Positions 1 through 9,516 of a stretch of DNA of 64,000 bases are shown here, piece by piece. The position numbers and the translations under genes are program-made. Source of the DNA: Mortierella alpina (lineage: Eukaryota; Mortierellomycota; Mortierellomycetes; Mortierellales; Mortierellaceae). The notes under the pieces were generated by a model. It was given only the letters and a program-made list of their open reading frames with translations, made no database searches and was not told the DNA's origin. The stretch covers positions 1,488,001 through 1,552,000 of the forward strand of contig JANATF010000002.1 in the NCBI GenBank assembly GCA_029449245.1, in the 5' to 3' direction. The number at the start of each line of letters is the position of its first letter. Position 1 is the first letter of the stretch.

Positions 1-1285
1 CAAGCACTGTATAACTGTATAGGTGTATCGTATACTTACTGTGCCAGCATATGTGGCGCCCTTTATAGCTGTCAAGAATCCATCCCAATCCATAAGCCTG
101 GACTAGAGGGGACTCTGGGCCTTCCCTAGGTTCGGCCATGATGGTGCGTGCTGTCAAAGTCTCTCGAACGCCACTTTTGCTTAACACTTGCTTGCCATCA
201 AACTCGCCTCCCTTCAGAACCGCTCTGCCCCACTTGACCAGATCCAAGACACTGGAATACACGTCTCCGGCAGCAGAGTATGACATAGGAACCTGATCGA
301 ACATCTCCTGCTTAAAGATTCCTTTCTGCGCATCCTCAAACGAATCTGCAGAGAATGGCATCGAGTAGTTGGCCGTTCGCTGCTTCATCTCCATGACCGA
401 GAATCCAGTGTTCTCCAAACCAAGGGGCTTGAGGACCTTTTCCCTCACAACATCCTCATAAGACATGCCCGCAACGCGAGCAGCAGCCTCTCCTGCGACA
501 GTATAAAGAGCGTTGCTATAGTTCATGTCGGATCTGAGCTTTGATTGAACGTTGGCGTGCTTAAGACGCTTGATGATCTCAATTCTTGGTGCAGTGCTTT
601 TGTAGAAAGCCATGTCGGCTTTGCGACCCAAATCCTATACATCGAAAAACGTGCTTGATGCAAATCAATATCCGGAAAGCCTCAGAAGCGTCAAACACAG
701 CTTGCACTTTCACCCTTTTCTTTCGTTATAGACTCGTACCGTTCGATGAGAGAGCAAGTCGACAAAGGTTAACTGCGAGGTCAGAATCGGATCTTGGAGC
801 TCAAACTCTGGGAGATACTTGTTCACCGGTGTGGTGTCCCAGTCAAGCTTTCCCTCTGCGACCATCTCACCTATAGCAGTGGCGGTGAATGCCTTGGTCA
901 CGGATGCAATGGGTTGCAGCGTCTACAATACATCAAAATGCACAATCAAAATAAATAAGACTGGCGTCCATACTTATGAACGCAACATCAAGATGGGGGG
1001 GTACCCAAGGAAATGCAATCTCACCTCAGCTGTATATCGACTGCCTTGCTCGTTTCGTTTGCCAAATCCTTCAGCAAAAATGAGCTCGCCTTTATGAAGG
1101 ACAGCTAAAGACATTCCAGGGATTCCACATTGAAGCCTGGCTTTCTCCACCGTGTCATACAACCCAGCTAAAGGTTTTTTCGCGCTAGAGGCATGGCGGA
1201 CACCTGATACTCGCAAAATTGCCCCTTGCGCAAACGGGAGTTGTATGGCAAGAGAGGAGAGGGAGCGGTAAGGTTGGTGAAGCAT
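1..1285 (-). CDS. Beta-lactamase-like serine hydrolase, 3' end outside window
   Basis: Probable class C beta-lactamase/penicillin-binding-protein fold hydrolase; the substrate cannot be told. Exons read 1285-1025, 922-740 and 634-40, joined in frame by GT-AG introns; a further donor (GTAAGT at 39-34) sends the gene off the left edge. The catalytic SxxK motif is SVTK (residues 94-97) and the second motif is YSN (187-189). The third motif (K/HxG) would lie in the missing exon. The N terminus is rich in Arg/Ser without acidic residues (ending RHASSAKK), which could be a mitochondrial presequence as in LACTB-type proteins; that is inference. The start is the first ATG upstream of the conserved region. 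Confidence 0.8.
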
Positions 1286-1476
1286 GTTTGAAGGATCTAA
1301 AGCCCTATTAAAAAAAACCAGTGTCGAATGTGGTTCCTTTTATCTCGAAAGCATGACGGGTGTTGCTGCGTTTAATTGCCAAATTGGGACAGGCCTCGCC
1401 AAGAGTCGAGAGTAAATACATTGCTCTTCTGAAAATAACACAAAACGCGTCTAGGGATCAATGGTGTGTACATGTA

Positions 1477-1768
1477 CAGTCAATCGCCACCTTTTGTCAT
1501 GAAGTATGACAAAAGGTAGGCACTATAACGAATCCGGCCTTTTCATTGGCCTAGAGGACTTTTGATTGAAGTTTTGTACTCTGTTTTACGTGCCTTGGAT
1601 GAAGGTCACATGAGAGATTCCTCTGGACATCCATGCCATGCAATGGTGAAATCGTGGATTATAGAGTACAAAACTTCAATCAAAAGTCCTCTAGGCCAAT
1701 GAAAAGGCCGGATTCGTTATAGTGCCTACCTTTTGTCATACTTCATGACAAAAGGTGGCGATTGACTG
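1477..1768. mobile_element. Foldback MITE with perfect 106-bp terminal inverted repeats, TA-flanked
   Basis: Positions 1477-1582 and 1663-1768 are exact reverse complements; the match extends 4 bp into the flanks on both sides because of TGTA/TACA. The element starts CAGTCAATCGCC and ends GGCGATTGACTG, with TA on both sides, as expected for Tc1/mariner-type insertion. Each arm carries a nested hairpin (ACCTTTTGTCAT/ATGACAAAAGGT). The spacer is 80 bp and there is no coding capacity. Perfect arms over 106 bp suggest recent insertion or ongoing arm homogenisation. Confidence 0.9.
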
Positions 1769-1893
1769 TACAGGGGCAGGGTCTGGTGGAGGTCAGGGAT
1801 CGATTTTACTTGCTACCATGTAAGAACAGAAAGTGGAAAAGGGTTGTATTTGCGGTAATGAGCTAACGTCCTCTTTAAGCTAGCTAGTGACTA

Positions 1894-2484
1894 CTATGTC
1901 AGTGGGCATGGTACTGCCCCATTTATTGGCCACACTCCAGCTGAATTGGTACATGTATCGTAGCAGGTTTGGCAGTTACTAAGGGCTGTCGAATGTTGCT
2001 GATTGCTTGCGTTAATACAAGGCTGGCGTAGTGCTGTAGGTAGCCCATTGCATGCTGTATGGTTGATCTGCAAGTTCTGGTCGGCAAGGGACTTGCACTG
2101 TTGGATCTCAGGGCCACACACATTGCAAGCTTGAACGGTATTTGCGTCCGCGATCATCTGACTCATGAATGCAGGAGCTTCCGGAGCTCTACACAAACCT
2201 CCACACTGCAGCGCCTTATTGAAACCATTCACAGCAATACGCACAAGCTCTTGACCACAAGTCGCTGTGTTTGGCTGGTTGCAATACCGCATAATACATA
2301 TTCCTACCAAGGCGAATTTCCCGTCGTGCCCAGGACCTTCACATCCTTGACTGGTGACGACCGACCCCCAAGTTGCTGCAATATGATGGCACTGGTGAAC
2401 TGCACCATCACAAGCACAATAAGCTGGCAAAACTAGTGTAGACAACGCAGTAATGACGGATACGATACTGAAAAAAATCTTCAT
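1894..2484 (-). CDS. Secreted cysteine-rich protein, 196 aa
   Basis: The start chosen is the ATG at 2484 because it begins a classic signal peptide (MKIFFSIVSVITALSTLVLP, then AYC); the open frame continues upstream without sequence of protein character. The mature part contains about twenty cysteines, including pairs spaced CxxC, and one N-glycosylation sequon (NHT). I do not recognise the family. Upstream a candidate 5'UTR intron runs 2592-2498 (GTAAGC...ATTAG) and a TATA box lies at 2865-2857. A role outside the cell or at the wall is inferred from the signal peptide only. Confidence 0.65.
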   Translation of the reverse strand: MKIFFSIVSVITALSTLVLPAYCACDGAVHQCHHIAATWGSVVTSQGCEGPGHDGKFALVGICIMRYCNQPNTATCGQELVRIAVNGFNKALQCGGLCRAPEAPAFMSQMIADANTVQACNVCGPEIQQCKSLADQNLQINHTACNGLPTALRQPCINASNQQHSTALSNCQTCYDTCTNSAGVWPINGAVPCPLT

Positions 2485-2856
2485 CTCGCTTATTTGCCTA
2501 ATAGATGTGGAAAAAATTGTTACAAAATAAGTCTTTATCAATGGCATGTGTTCCGTCCTTACTGTCTGCAAAAGAGTCTCGAAGGTGCTTACAAGGGTTC
2601 TGCAAAGGCTCTTGTGAGTGTAGCTGCGAGGTTTATCCGAAGGCTCTTGGGGGATTCTTGCACGATTCTTGGAAAGGCTCTTGTGACGATTCTGAGAGGG
2701 CACTGATGGGCGTTCCTGTATTGTGCGATATCTTGCGACGGTACTTGCTCTGATCTTGCAGTTGTTGTTGCGAGTCCTGTGGGTGGTGCTGAGAGAATAG
2801 AGACTTGAGGTACGATCAGATGTGTGTCAATGCAGAATGTTCGGCAGATGCGACAT

Positions 2857-2865
2857 CTTTATATA
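2857..2865 (-). promoter_or_regulatory. TATA box of the secreted Cys-rich gene
   Basis: On the minus strand the sequence reads TATATAAAG, about 370 bp upstream of the ATG at 2484. With the candidate leader intron 2592-2498 removed, the leader would be roughly 240-250 nt. Confidence 0.4.
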
Positions 2866-2924
2866 CGTGAAGAGGATGCTCAAAAAAAACCAACCAAACC
2901 GTTTTTGCATAGAGAGAGAATAGA

Positions 2925-3990
2925 AAAATGACATGGGAACGTGCGAAGGAGTGGGTAGCGAAAGAAGAAAGAAATTGGCGTGGGAATGCGGGTTAGCGAA
3001 GGAAATGGAAGTATGCACAACGCATGAACAGAGACAATGGCCATGGGAACGTGCCAGGGCGCGGGTAACGCTAGAAAAAAGGAAGCACGCCCAGCACAGA
3101 AAAAAAGGAGCATGGGAACGTGCAAGAGCGTGGGTAGCAGCAAAAGAAAGGAAAAGAAAAATGAGTATGCAAGGCGCATGAAAAGAGAACAGGAGCATGG
3201 GAACGTGCCTGGGGGTGGATAGCGAAAGAAAAAAAGAGCATACACTGCGCTTGAACAAAGAAGAGGGGCATGGGAACGTGCAAGGGCGTGGGTAGCGAAA
3301 TAATACTTTAGAATTATGCACAGCTCATGAACAGAGAAAAGGGCTATGGGAACATGGGAACAGGAAGGCGTTGGCATAATGTGTGAGCGAAGGAAAGTGA
3401 CATTAGAACTTGCCAGAACTGAATAGCGAGCGCAGGAACCATGAAAAATGAGCAGAGGCATATGCGAGGGCGTCCGAAGCGGTAGCGAAATGCGGCATAG
3501 GAAGGTGGGTAGCGATAAGAAAAACACTATGCATACCGCATGGAAAAAGAACAGAGGCATGGGAGCGTGCGCGGGCGTGCATGCGTTGTGAAAGAAAGGA
3601 AGGTAAACACAGCGCCTGAAAAAAGGGCCATGGGAACGTGCAAGGCGTGGATAGCTAAAGAGAGAAGAATGTAGGCCATAACGCGTGAAAGAGGAAAGAG
3701 GCATTCGAACGAGAAAAGCGACATACGAACGTGTGAGAGCGTGTAAAGTGAATTAAAAGAAGTGTGGCAGCGCATGGACGAGGAAAGGGGCAAGGGAACG
3801 TGCCAGGGAGAGGATAGCTAAAGAAAGACAACACAGAAAAAGAAATGCACAGCGCATGAATAAGGAAAAGGAGATGGACTATCAAAACTTGCAAGGGCGT
3901 GGGTTGCCAAAAAAGAAAAAAAGGGCATGAGTTCTTTTTTGGGTGGGGAAAGATAAAGAATACATGACATGCTGAGGGCCTGAACAGAGA
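2925..3990. repeat. Degenerate minisatellite, about 12 purine-rich units of 70-90 bp
   Basis: A core close to CATGGGAACGTGCAAGGGCG followed by TGGGTAGCGAAAGAAA recurs near 2935, 3042, 3110, 3196, 3269, 3345, 3560, 3629 and 3792, with weaker copies between. A second sub-motif (ATGCACAGCGCATGAACAGAG) alternates with it. The strand is A/G-rich throughout, so the opposite strand gives long Pro/Ser/Phe/Cys-rich open frames that look repetitive and not protein-like. I see no gene in it. Confidence 0.8.
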
Positions 3991-4045
3991 AAGGGCATGG
4001 GAGCAAGAGTCGAGAGATGATACATTGCTCATCTGATTTTTTGGA

Positions 4046-4169
4046 CTTGAGTACAGAAAACCAGAAATATAAACACTCCATGTAAAAGTGCAACATGTGC
4101 ATTCTTTCTTAAGGAGGAGAGTTCTACTGCGTCCTCGTCCTTATATTTCTGGTTTTCTGTGGGTTCAAG
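4046..4169. repeat. Small inverted-repeat element, about 28-bp arms
   Basis: Arms 4046-4072 and 4141-4169 pair: 20 bp exact (ACAGAAAACCAGAAATATAA and its complement) plus an imperfect CTTGA end. The loop is about 68 bp. It is probably a short MITE remnant or a stem-loop. Just before it (4008-4044) lies a stretch that also occurs at 1396-1438. Confidence 0.55.
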
Positions 4170-4384
4170 GTAATCTTAATTTCTCGTGTAGTAGCCATTT
4201 TAAGCACATATTTGAAAGCTCCTCGTTGTTTTATCAACCGACTTGGCTTGAAATGATGTGAACATGCTGGCAAATATCAAATGTAGACGAATTTTGTTGG
4301 TAGAAATTATGACCTGGTCATATTGACGCTTCAAGAACTTCAGTAAGGCTCAGAGACATCGAAACCGGCACAGGCACAGATTTT

Positions 4385-4579
4385 TTATTCCGCAAGTGAT
4401 TTAGATGCAGAGGGCATCCTGCCCTCTCCGATGCGGAGGAGAAGATCGACAAAGGCTTGGTTCTGCCCAGCCTGAGCGACCCTCATATTCTCGGTGAGCC
4501 TAAGAGTCTCGACATGTTGCCAAAGTGGAGAGAACTTGAAGCAGGTATTCTCGATTTGGGGTTGACTTGCACCGTCCAA
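4385..4579 (-). pseudogene. PIF1-like (Helitron-type) helicase fragment
   Basis: About 60 residues match the C-terminal half of PIF1-family helicases as found in Helitron transposons: LWQHV..LRLTENMR, then FVDLLLRIGEGR. Nothing recognisable of Walker A/B or the Rep domain lies upstream. This is a short relic with a stop soon after the conserved part. Confidence 0.6.
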
Positions 4580-4830
4580 TCAGCACTCCTGCTCGAGTTC
4601 TACACATCGACGACCACGAGTACCATCTTGCCGCTATCATGTATGGAGGTCCAGGGCACTTCTGCTCCACAACTATGATAAAAAATGGATCGTTGTTTTA
4701 TGATGGGATGAAATCGAGGAAGCTTCAATGGTTGAAGTCTACTGGCAACGACTTGGAAATACCGAACGGATTCCAAATGAACCAAGTTTGGTACTTACAA
4801 AAGAGCACGCAAGATGCACTTAACGACTGA
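4567..4830 (+). pseudogene. Transposon-associated peptidase-like fragment
   Basis: An 87-residue frame resembles the C-terminal box of a cysteine-peptidase-like domain often seen beside fungal transposon genes: YHLAAIMYGGPGHFCSTTMI, then FYDGMK. It lies head-to-head with and slightly overlaps the PIF1 fragment. No N-terminal catalytic part is visible. The family call rests on pattern resemblance only. From 4831 to 5473 I see no further gene, only short unconvincing frames. Confidence 0.35.
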
Positions 4831-5473
4831 CGACCCCAAACCCGAACCCAGAATTCTCTCATCAAGACTGTTGTCATCGGCGGGCGAGAAAGACAGTAGC
4901 ACGCACTCTATTTCGGATAACTGGGAGGCTCGAGTTACTGAACAAGCCTCTGTTGCAGTGTTGCATTTTCCAACAGAGAGTAGGCGTAGTCGGAAGACAC
5001 GATATCCGATAGGGCTTTCTGTAGGTGAGGTTGGACCAAAGGGTAGGGTACCAACCTGCGCAGGATGTGAGAAGAGTATCAACCGAGGTTCCAAGCGACT
5101 CTTGCTCACAAAGGTCGTCAATGAGGCCAAGTTTTGGATCACTACAGCGTCTTCTCATCTCGAAGAGGGGCAATGAGCTGGGAGGACCAGAGTCAAGCAA
5201 GAATTTTGATGTGTCCACCCGTCTTCCCTCTCCATCAAACGAGCGGTTGCAGACCAACCCGAGGTGAAAAGCAGCAAGACAGGCGCCGAGATTTCCTCAG
5301 AGAGTTATCGTACTCGTTCGGTCCAGCATGGACGCATGTAGTATACATTCGCCGAGGAAGGGTATTCCGCCTCGAACTGAGCGCTGAACGACATCATTAA
5401 ATTACACGGCGTTAGCATGAGGTGTGTTTTGGTGTGGCACACCAAATTCATGTTACCCATTTTTTACTTCGAC

Positions 5474-6853
5474 TTATGGGGCCATCTCCCACGGTTGGTC
5501 CAAGGACACTACATCAGGCTCCTTATTTCCTACGACATAGGCTATTTCTCCAATGAGCCTACCAACGTTGCTGGAGTAGGTCACGATGTAGTGTTGGCAT
5601 CGCACCGCCGAAAAGATATCGACGAGAAAGTTTTTCTCTTGCTGCTCTCTTGACTCACCCTCATATTCCTCAGCCCCCCACCCTTTGTTCGTCCTCGGTA
5701 TGTCTAAGTAATGAAACCGAAAGTCGGTGTAGTTTTTGGTCGCTTCAATCACTTGATGGTCGTCCGTCATGAGATAGATGTCTGATATTCCAGTCTTGGC
5801 TCTATACTCGCAAGCTCGCTGCATGTACGCGGAGAGATCAATCAAAGCTGTCTCGTAGCCCTTGTCCGAGTGCCGCACATGCATGGACATGCAAGGAGTT
5901 GAAACTGTCGAGGTCTTCCTGATTAGGTGTCTCAGCTGTGCATTCGGCCGGATCGCATAGTACGTCAACATGGATCTCCACCAGAAGTGGCCCTTATGTT
6001 CATACTCTGGACGGATGATTGTCTTGTTGCGCATCAGTAAGGCTACGTCTTCGCCTGGAGATCTGAAGTTGACAGTGGAACTGCTCCATTGGGTATATTT
6101 AGTCTCTGGAGGGTGGGCCCTGAAAGACTTCTTCATTTCAGACTCGGAACAAGTCGTCATGGGGATGAAGTTCCTGCGCGCGCCCGGACTGTACAGTGTC
6201 ATATTGTAGTACTGGCTATAGGCGAGTCCCAGCCCCAGGTTGTGCCAGTTGGATCCGAAGCCGAAGGGGCTAACCGCCCCGTTGAAGAAATTGTCGCATC
6301 TATGCTGTAGTCGGTCCAAGTCGCCATTCAGGGCGAGACGCTCCTTATCCGCAAACGATGTCAATATCTCGTACCCACTCCCGCCCATTGTGTCGATTAC
6401 CCAGCGAGACCTTTTCTGGACGAAACCATCCAGCTCTCCTCCGATATCGACGCCTTGCACAACCATCATGTAGGTATGTTCGCTAACGTCCTCGATCGTG
6501 TCCTTGGTGGTTACAATCATACCATAAAACCGGTCTTGACAGTCGCCGACCGAGACTTTGATGTTTCCGCACATTCCCTGTATGTCCTCAGAGTTCGCCC
6601 GAGAATGGATGCAGACCTCCACATTGGCAGGGATCGGGCAATTGGTTCGATTGGTTGTTTCACCGACACGACTGAAAGTGATGTTGGCATCGGTTTGAAT
6701 CGAGCAACGTGGCCAGTCCTGCCACCTTGTCACTCGGCCGACAGGATAAACTGTTCTGTCGAAGGCAAACTGCAGATGGATTGCATAAAGCAGGAATATT
6801 GTCATGAGTAGTACGCAGGCCAAGAACCCAGCCCTAATTGGCGACAAGTGCAT
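5474..6853 (-). CDS. Alpha-1,6-fucosyltransferase-like glycosyltransferase (GT23), 459 aa
   Basis: A single-exon type II Golgi-type enzyme: short cytosolic tail, signal anchor at about residues 8-30, then a lumenal domain with N-glycosylation sequons. The GDP-fucose-binding signature of FUT8-type enzymes is recognisable as HVRHSDK (residues 325-331; usual form HVRRxDK), followed by YETALIDLSAYM and, near the C terminus, DIFSAVRCQHYIVTYSSNVG. Such enzymes move fucose from GDP-fucose to N-glycans. The second Arg of the HVRR motif is His here, which may alter activity. An O-fucosyltransferase-like relative is the main alternative. Confidence 0.75.
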   Translation of the reverse strand: MHLSPIRAGFLACVLLMTIFLLYAIHLQFAFDRTVYPVGRVTRWQDWPRCSIQTDANITFSRVGETTNRTNCPIPANVEVCIHSRANSEDIQGMCGNIKVSVGDCQDRFYGMIVTTKDTIEDVSEHTYMMVVQGVDIGGELDGFVQKRSRWVIDTMGGSGYEILTSFADKERLALNGDLDRLQHRCDNFFNGAVSPFGFGSNWHNLGLGLAYSQYYNMTLYSPGARRNFIPMTTCSESEMKKSFRAHPPETKYTQWSSSTVNFRSPGEDVALLMRNKTIIRPEYEHKGHFWWRSMLTYYAIRPNAQLRHLIRKTSTVSTPCMSMHVRHSDKGYETALIDLSAYMQRACEYRAKTGISDIYLMTDDHQVIEATKNYTDFRFHYLDIPRTNKGWGAEEYEGESREQQEKNFLVDIFSAVRCQHYIVTYSSNVGRLIGEIAYVVGNKEPDVVSLDQPWEMAP

Positions 6854-7089
6854 GTCGATGATGGTGGAAGGTGGGAAGAATGACCCCCTGAAGAGCAGAG
6901 AGGGCTGGGGTCGAGCCTAACCTAAATCCTGAGACGCCACAGTGAAACCTACTGGTTTATTTTTATACATCACGACCGTGCATTTGAACGCATGCTTAAA
7001 AAAAAGGGGGCGAGAAAGGCCCAGACAACCTGACTTGTGCGCGAGTTCGAGGCATCACCACGGTTCCCAGCCAAGTTCACGCCTGCTAC

Positions 7090-8926
7090 TGGCATCTTTG
7101 CCCGATACTCTGAGTTCCTCTTGCACCGCCTCGATCACCAAGTGAAGGTCATCAGAATGTGGCTCTAGTCTGCACAAGGCGCTGTCCACAAAATCTGCCT
7201 GTTGCTGAGTGTTTCCTGCATGCTGCTCAGCGTCGCGGACAAAGGCGTGAGGAAGCTGCAGCGAAACCTGAATTGGATTTGGTTTCTTTTTGCGTCGAAG
7301 AGGGTATCCTTATGACTGACCAAAGCATATGGGGCGATGAGCTTCCAGGGGAGTATACCGTTTACCGCATGCTAGCCCTCGTCCAAGGCAAACACCAGTC
7401 CATATTGCCTGGGAACAAGAAGAGATCGAAGCTTGAGATGGACCTTCCGGAGCATGGCACGCACCGTGCGGCAGTCATAATGCCTCAGCCTGTTAACCAG
7501 CCTTGTAATGGTCGAGGCTCCTCCGGATGTCTGGTCATGGAAGAACTGCAGTGGTTCCAGATCAAAGTTGTTACTGAAAAGAAACTGGAGGAAAAGCAGT
7601 CGTGCGAGGAATTCGAGCTCGATGCGTTCTCCAACGAGTGCTTTCACCTCTGAAATAATATCTTGCGGATTGTAACGTACTGGGACCTACTAGGTTCTAA
7701 AGAGTGTACCTCTCTAGTTGGAGACCACTTCTATTTTTATCAAAGTTCATTGAGTGTATACATAGCCCGGGGCTGCACACCTATAAAAGAGTCCTGCCTT
7801 GGCAGACAATAAACAGCAACTCTTTGTCTCCTTCACTTCCCCTATTCCACTTTACGTTTACGGATCAAGCAACGGTCCTTGCCTTTTTTCCATAGCATTC
7901 TTGTAGATTCAGGCCTTTGACGTCTGGAGATATAGTCGAATTCGGGGAGCAGCAGACACAGTAGACGTCAATAACTGTGACAGACTTTCCTGATCCTAAG
8001 TCGGATGACCTATTTAAAATTAGATATGACTATAGCGCAAAAGCACTAAACACCTTCAGTTTAGGGGACATCTTACCAGACGGGGCAACCATGGCCACAA
8101 CGTGATGATCACTGAATTTACCGACTTCATCCTTGACAATAGGCCTGCCTGTCGCTCAAGTCCCAACATCACCAAGCTGATATGTGTAGCCGTTGTGTGA
8201 AATGGTAGAGTTCTCTTGTAAAATGGCCCTAATCTGTTCCTTTGAGAGGCTTCGTCTTACTTTAGATCAACAGCATGGGTGATATGGTGACGACGGACTG
8301 TTTCGAGGATGCCTGCCAACTCCCTCTCGATGTCATCAGCCTGAACAGGCTTCAGTTGCATGGGTGTTGCTGCTTGATCAAAGTAAAAAATGAGGTCAGC
8401 AATGAGTGCAGAAAAATACTCGGTCAGAATCTCCAGTTAACTGAGCACTCACCAGGAGGCGATGTATCCCACGCATGGGTCGACAGAGGGGTGGTGCCGT
8501 GGGCATGTGAAGGTGCTGAGCTACGTTGGTGTAATTGGAGAAGCATGGCGACTTAGTACTATAAGCCAAAGTAGGGACAAAAGCATTACCTGGCTGTGGT
8601 CGCTGCACTAGAATGTGAATTGTCTTCTTGGGAGGAGGCTTCTCTTCAAAGACATCGGAGAGATCATCAGTGGGACGCAGCTTTCTCTTGTCATCGATAG
8701 CGCCCAGAAGGATGAGAAGCTCATCATCGTCGTCGGGGGTGGGAATTGAGACGCGCCAGAGGGTGAGCTTGTCTGCATCGACATCCCTGAAGTCGTTGGT
8801 CTTCTTGGTCTTGATGAGCGTAATAAGGTCGCTGACTGTTTTAGAGGACTCGATCTCTACAGGGAACGTGTGGGATCTAGATTCTCCACTGACAAGACAG
8901 AACAGTTTCAGGTGCTCGTCGGTAAT
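7090..8926 (-). pseudogene. Decayed Crinkler (CRN) family gene, NTPase type
   Basis: Pieces of one CRN protein follow in order. The N-terminal ubiquitin-like CRN domain (8926-8590) has LFCLVSGE, DADKLTLWRVSIP and IHILVQRP. After an intron (8589-8370) comes the helical linker (8369-8261). A P-loop follows, split by an intron: VAMVAPSG, then GSGKS. The NTPase body lies at about 7690-7150 (FLARLLFLQFL, LRSLLVPR, FLTPLSATL). Damage: the codon matching the CRN2 start is ATT (8926-8924), TGA at 8158-8156 lies before the P-loop, TAG at 7374-7372 lies at the Walker B region, and there are frame changes near 8260 and below 7150. CRN proteins are secreted or host-translocated effectors in oomycetes and occur widely in fungi. 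Confidence 0.75.
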
Positions 8927-9070
8927 GGCGTTTGGGTGTCTGATTAAGACATGAGAGGGTTGATGATTTCTTGGTTCAGGAGCAACGAAGGATGAAGAGC
9001 GAGGGACAGAGAGTTAAGAGGGAAAGGCGAAGGCGAAGGCGAAGGTGGAAGAGGGTGGGAGTGATGGAAA

Positions 9071-9095
9071 AGTGTTGACGCGAGAATGGTGGCAA
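9071..9095 (-). promoter_or_regulatory. Conserved CRN upstream element, copy 1
   Basis: The plus-strand reading AGTGTTGACGCGAGAATGGT, continuing GGCAA, recurs almost exactly at 17139-17163 in front of the second CRN gene. The distance to the CRN start position is 145 bp here and 142 bp there. A second, diverged copy follows at 9097. Binding by a regulator is inference. Confidence 0.45.
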
Positions 9096-9134
9096 AGTGT
9101 TGACGCGAAACTGGTGGAACAGTGTTGAAGCTCT

Positions 9135-9139
9135 GAACC
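9135..9139 (+). repeat. Target-site duplication GAACC, left copy
   Basis: The same five bases follow the 3' LTR at 14747-14751. Five bp is the usual size for Ty3/Gypsy integrases. Confidence 0.9.
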
Positions 9140-9467
9140 TGTCGCGTACTCGGCCCTAGGATAAGCGTAGTATCCTAGGTCAAGCCTTATTTCGCCTTTT
9201 AATGCCTTATCGACATGCGCCCCCTTTTTACTGAATGCCTTGAATTATGTCCTGACCGGTGACTATGGGTCAAAGCGGCATTACGCGCTGGGCTCAGTGT
9301 TTAGTATATATAGTCTGTAGTTCCCTCTGTACAGTTGCTCTTTACCTAGTAACTTGAATACATCCTTGATCATACCCTGAACCCTCCTGTCTTGCCACTT
9401 CCCTTGTCCCTTCCCTCCTGCCCTTGTGAAAGGTCATCCTGTCCTTGCCCTGCCTAGATTCACGACA
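9140..9467 (+). repeat. 5' LTR of the chromovirus
   Basis: Begins TGTCG and ends CGACA. A TATA box (TATATATA, 9305-9312) gives a predicted transcript start at roughly 9335-9345, which would end U3 there. Confidence 0.95.
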
Positions 9468-9491
9468 TTACTAGGTCAAACAACTTTGACC
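9468..9491 (+). promoter_or_regulatory. Primer-binding site, likely self-primed
   Basis: Directly after the 5' LTR the sequence is TTACTAGGT, the exact complement of ACCTAGTAA at 9344-9352 in the LTR, about 32 bp past the TATA box, where the RNA should begin. This is the arrangement used by Tf1, which primes from its own 5' end instead of a tRNA. A perfect 7-bp hairpin (GGTCAAA, loop CAAC, TTTGACC; 9474-9491) overlaps the site. No tRNA-like match starting TGG is present. Confidence 0.6.
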
Positions 9492-9516
9492 TTTCTACCC
9501 ACGTCCCTGCCCAGCC

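Noticed and set aside
2880-3704. 274-codon open frame on the minus strand
   Set aside because: It translates the degenerate minisatellite; residues repeat with the DNA unit and no domain or signal is present.
5020-5400. Overlapping plus-strand frames, one with a CAGCEKSINRGSKR zinc-finger-like stretch
   Set aside because: Too short, and lacking the second half of any known finger; it could be more transposon debris.
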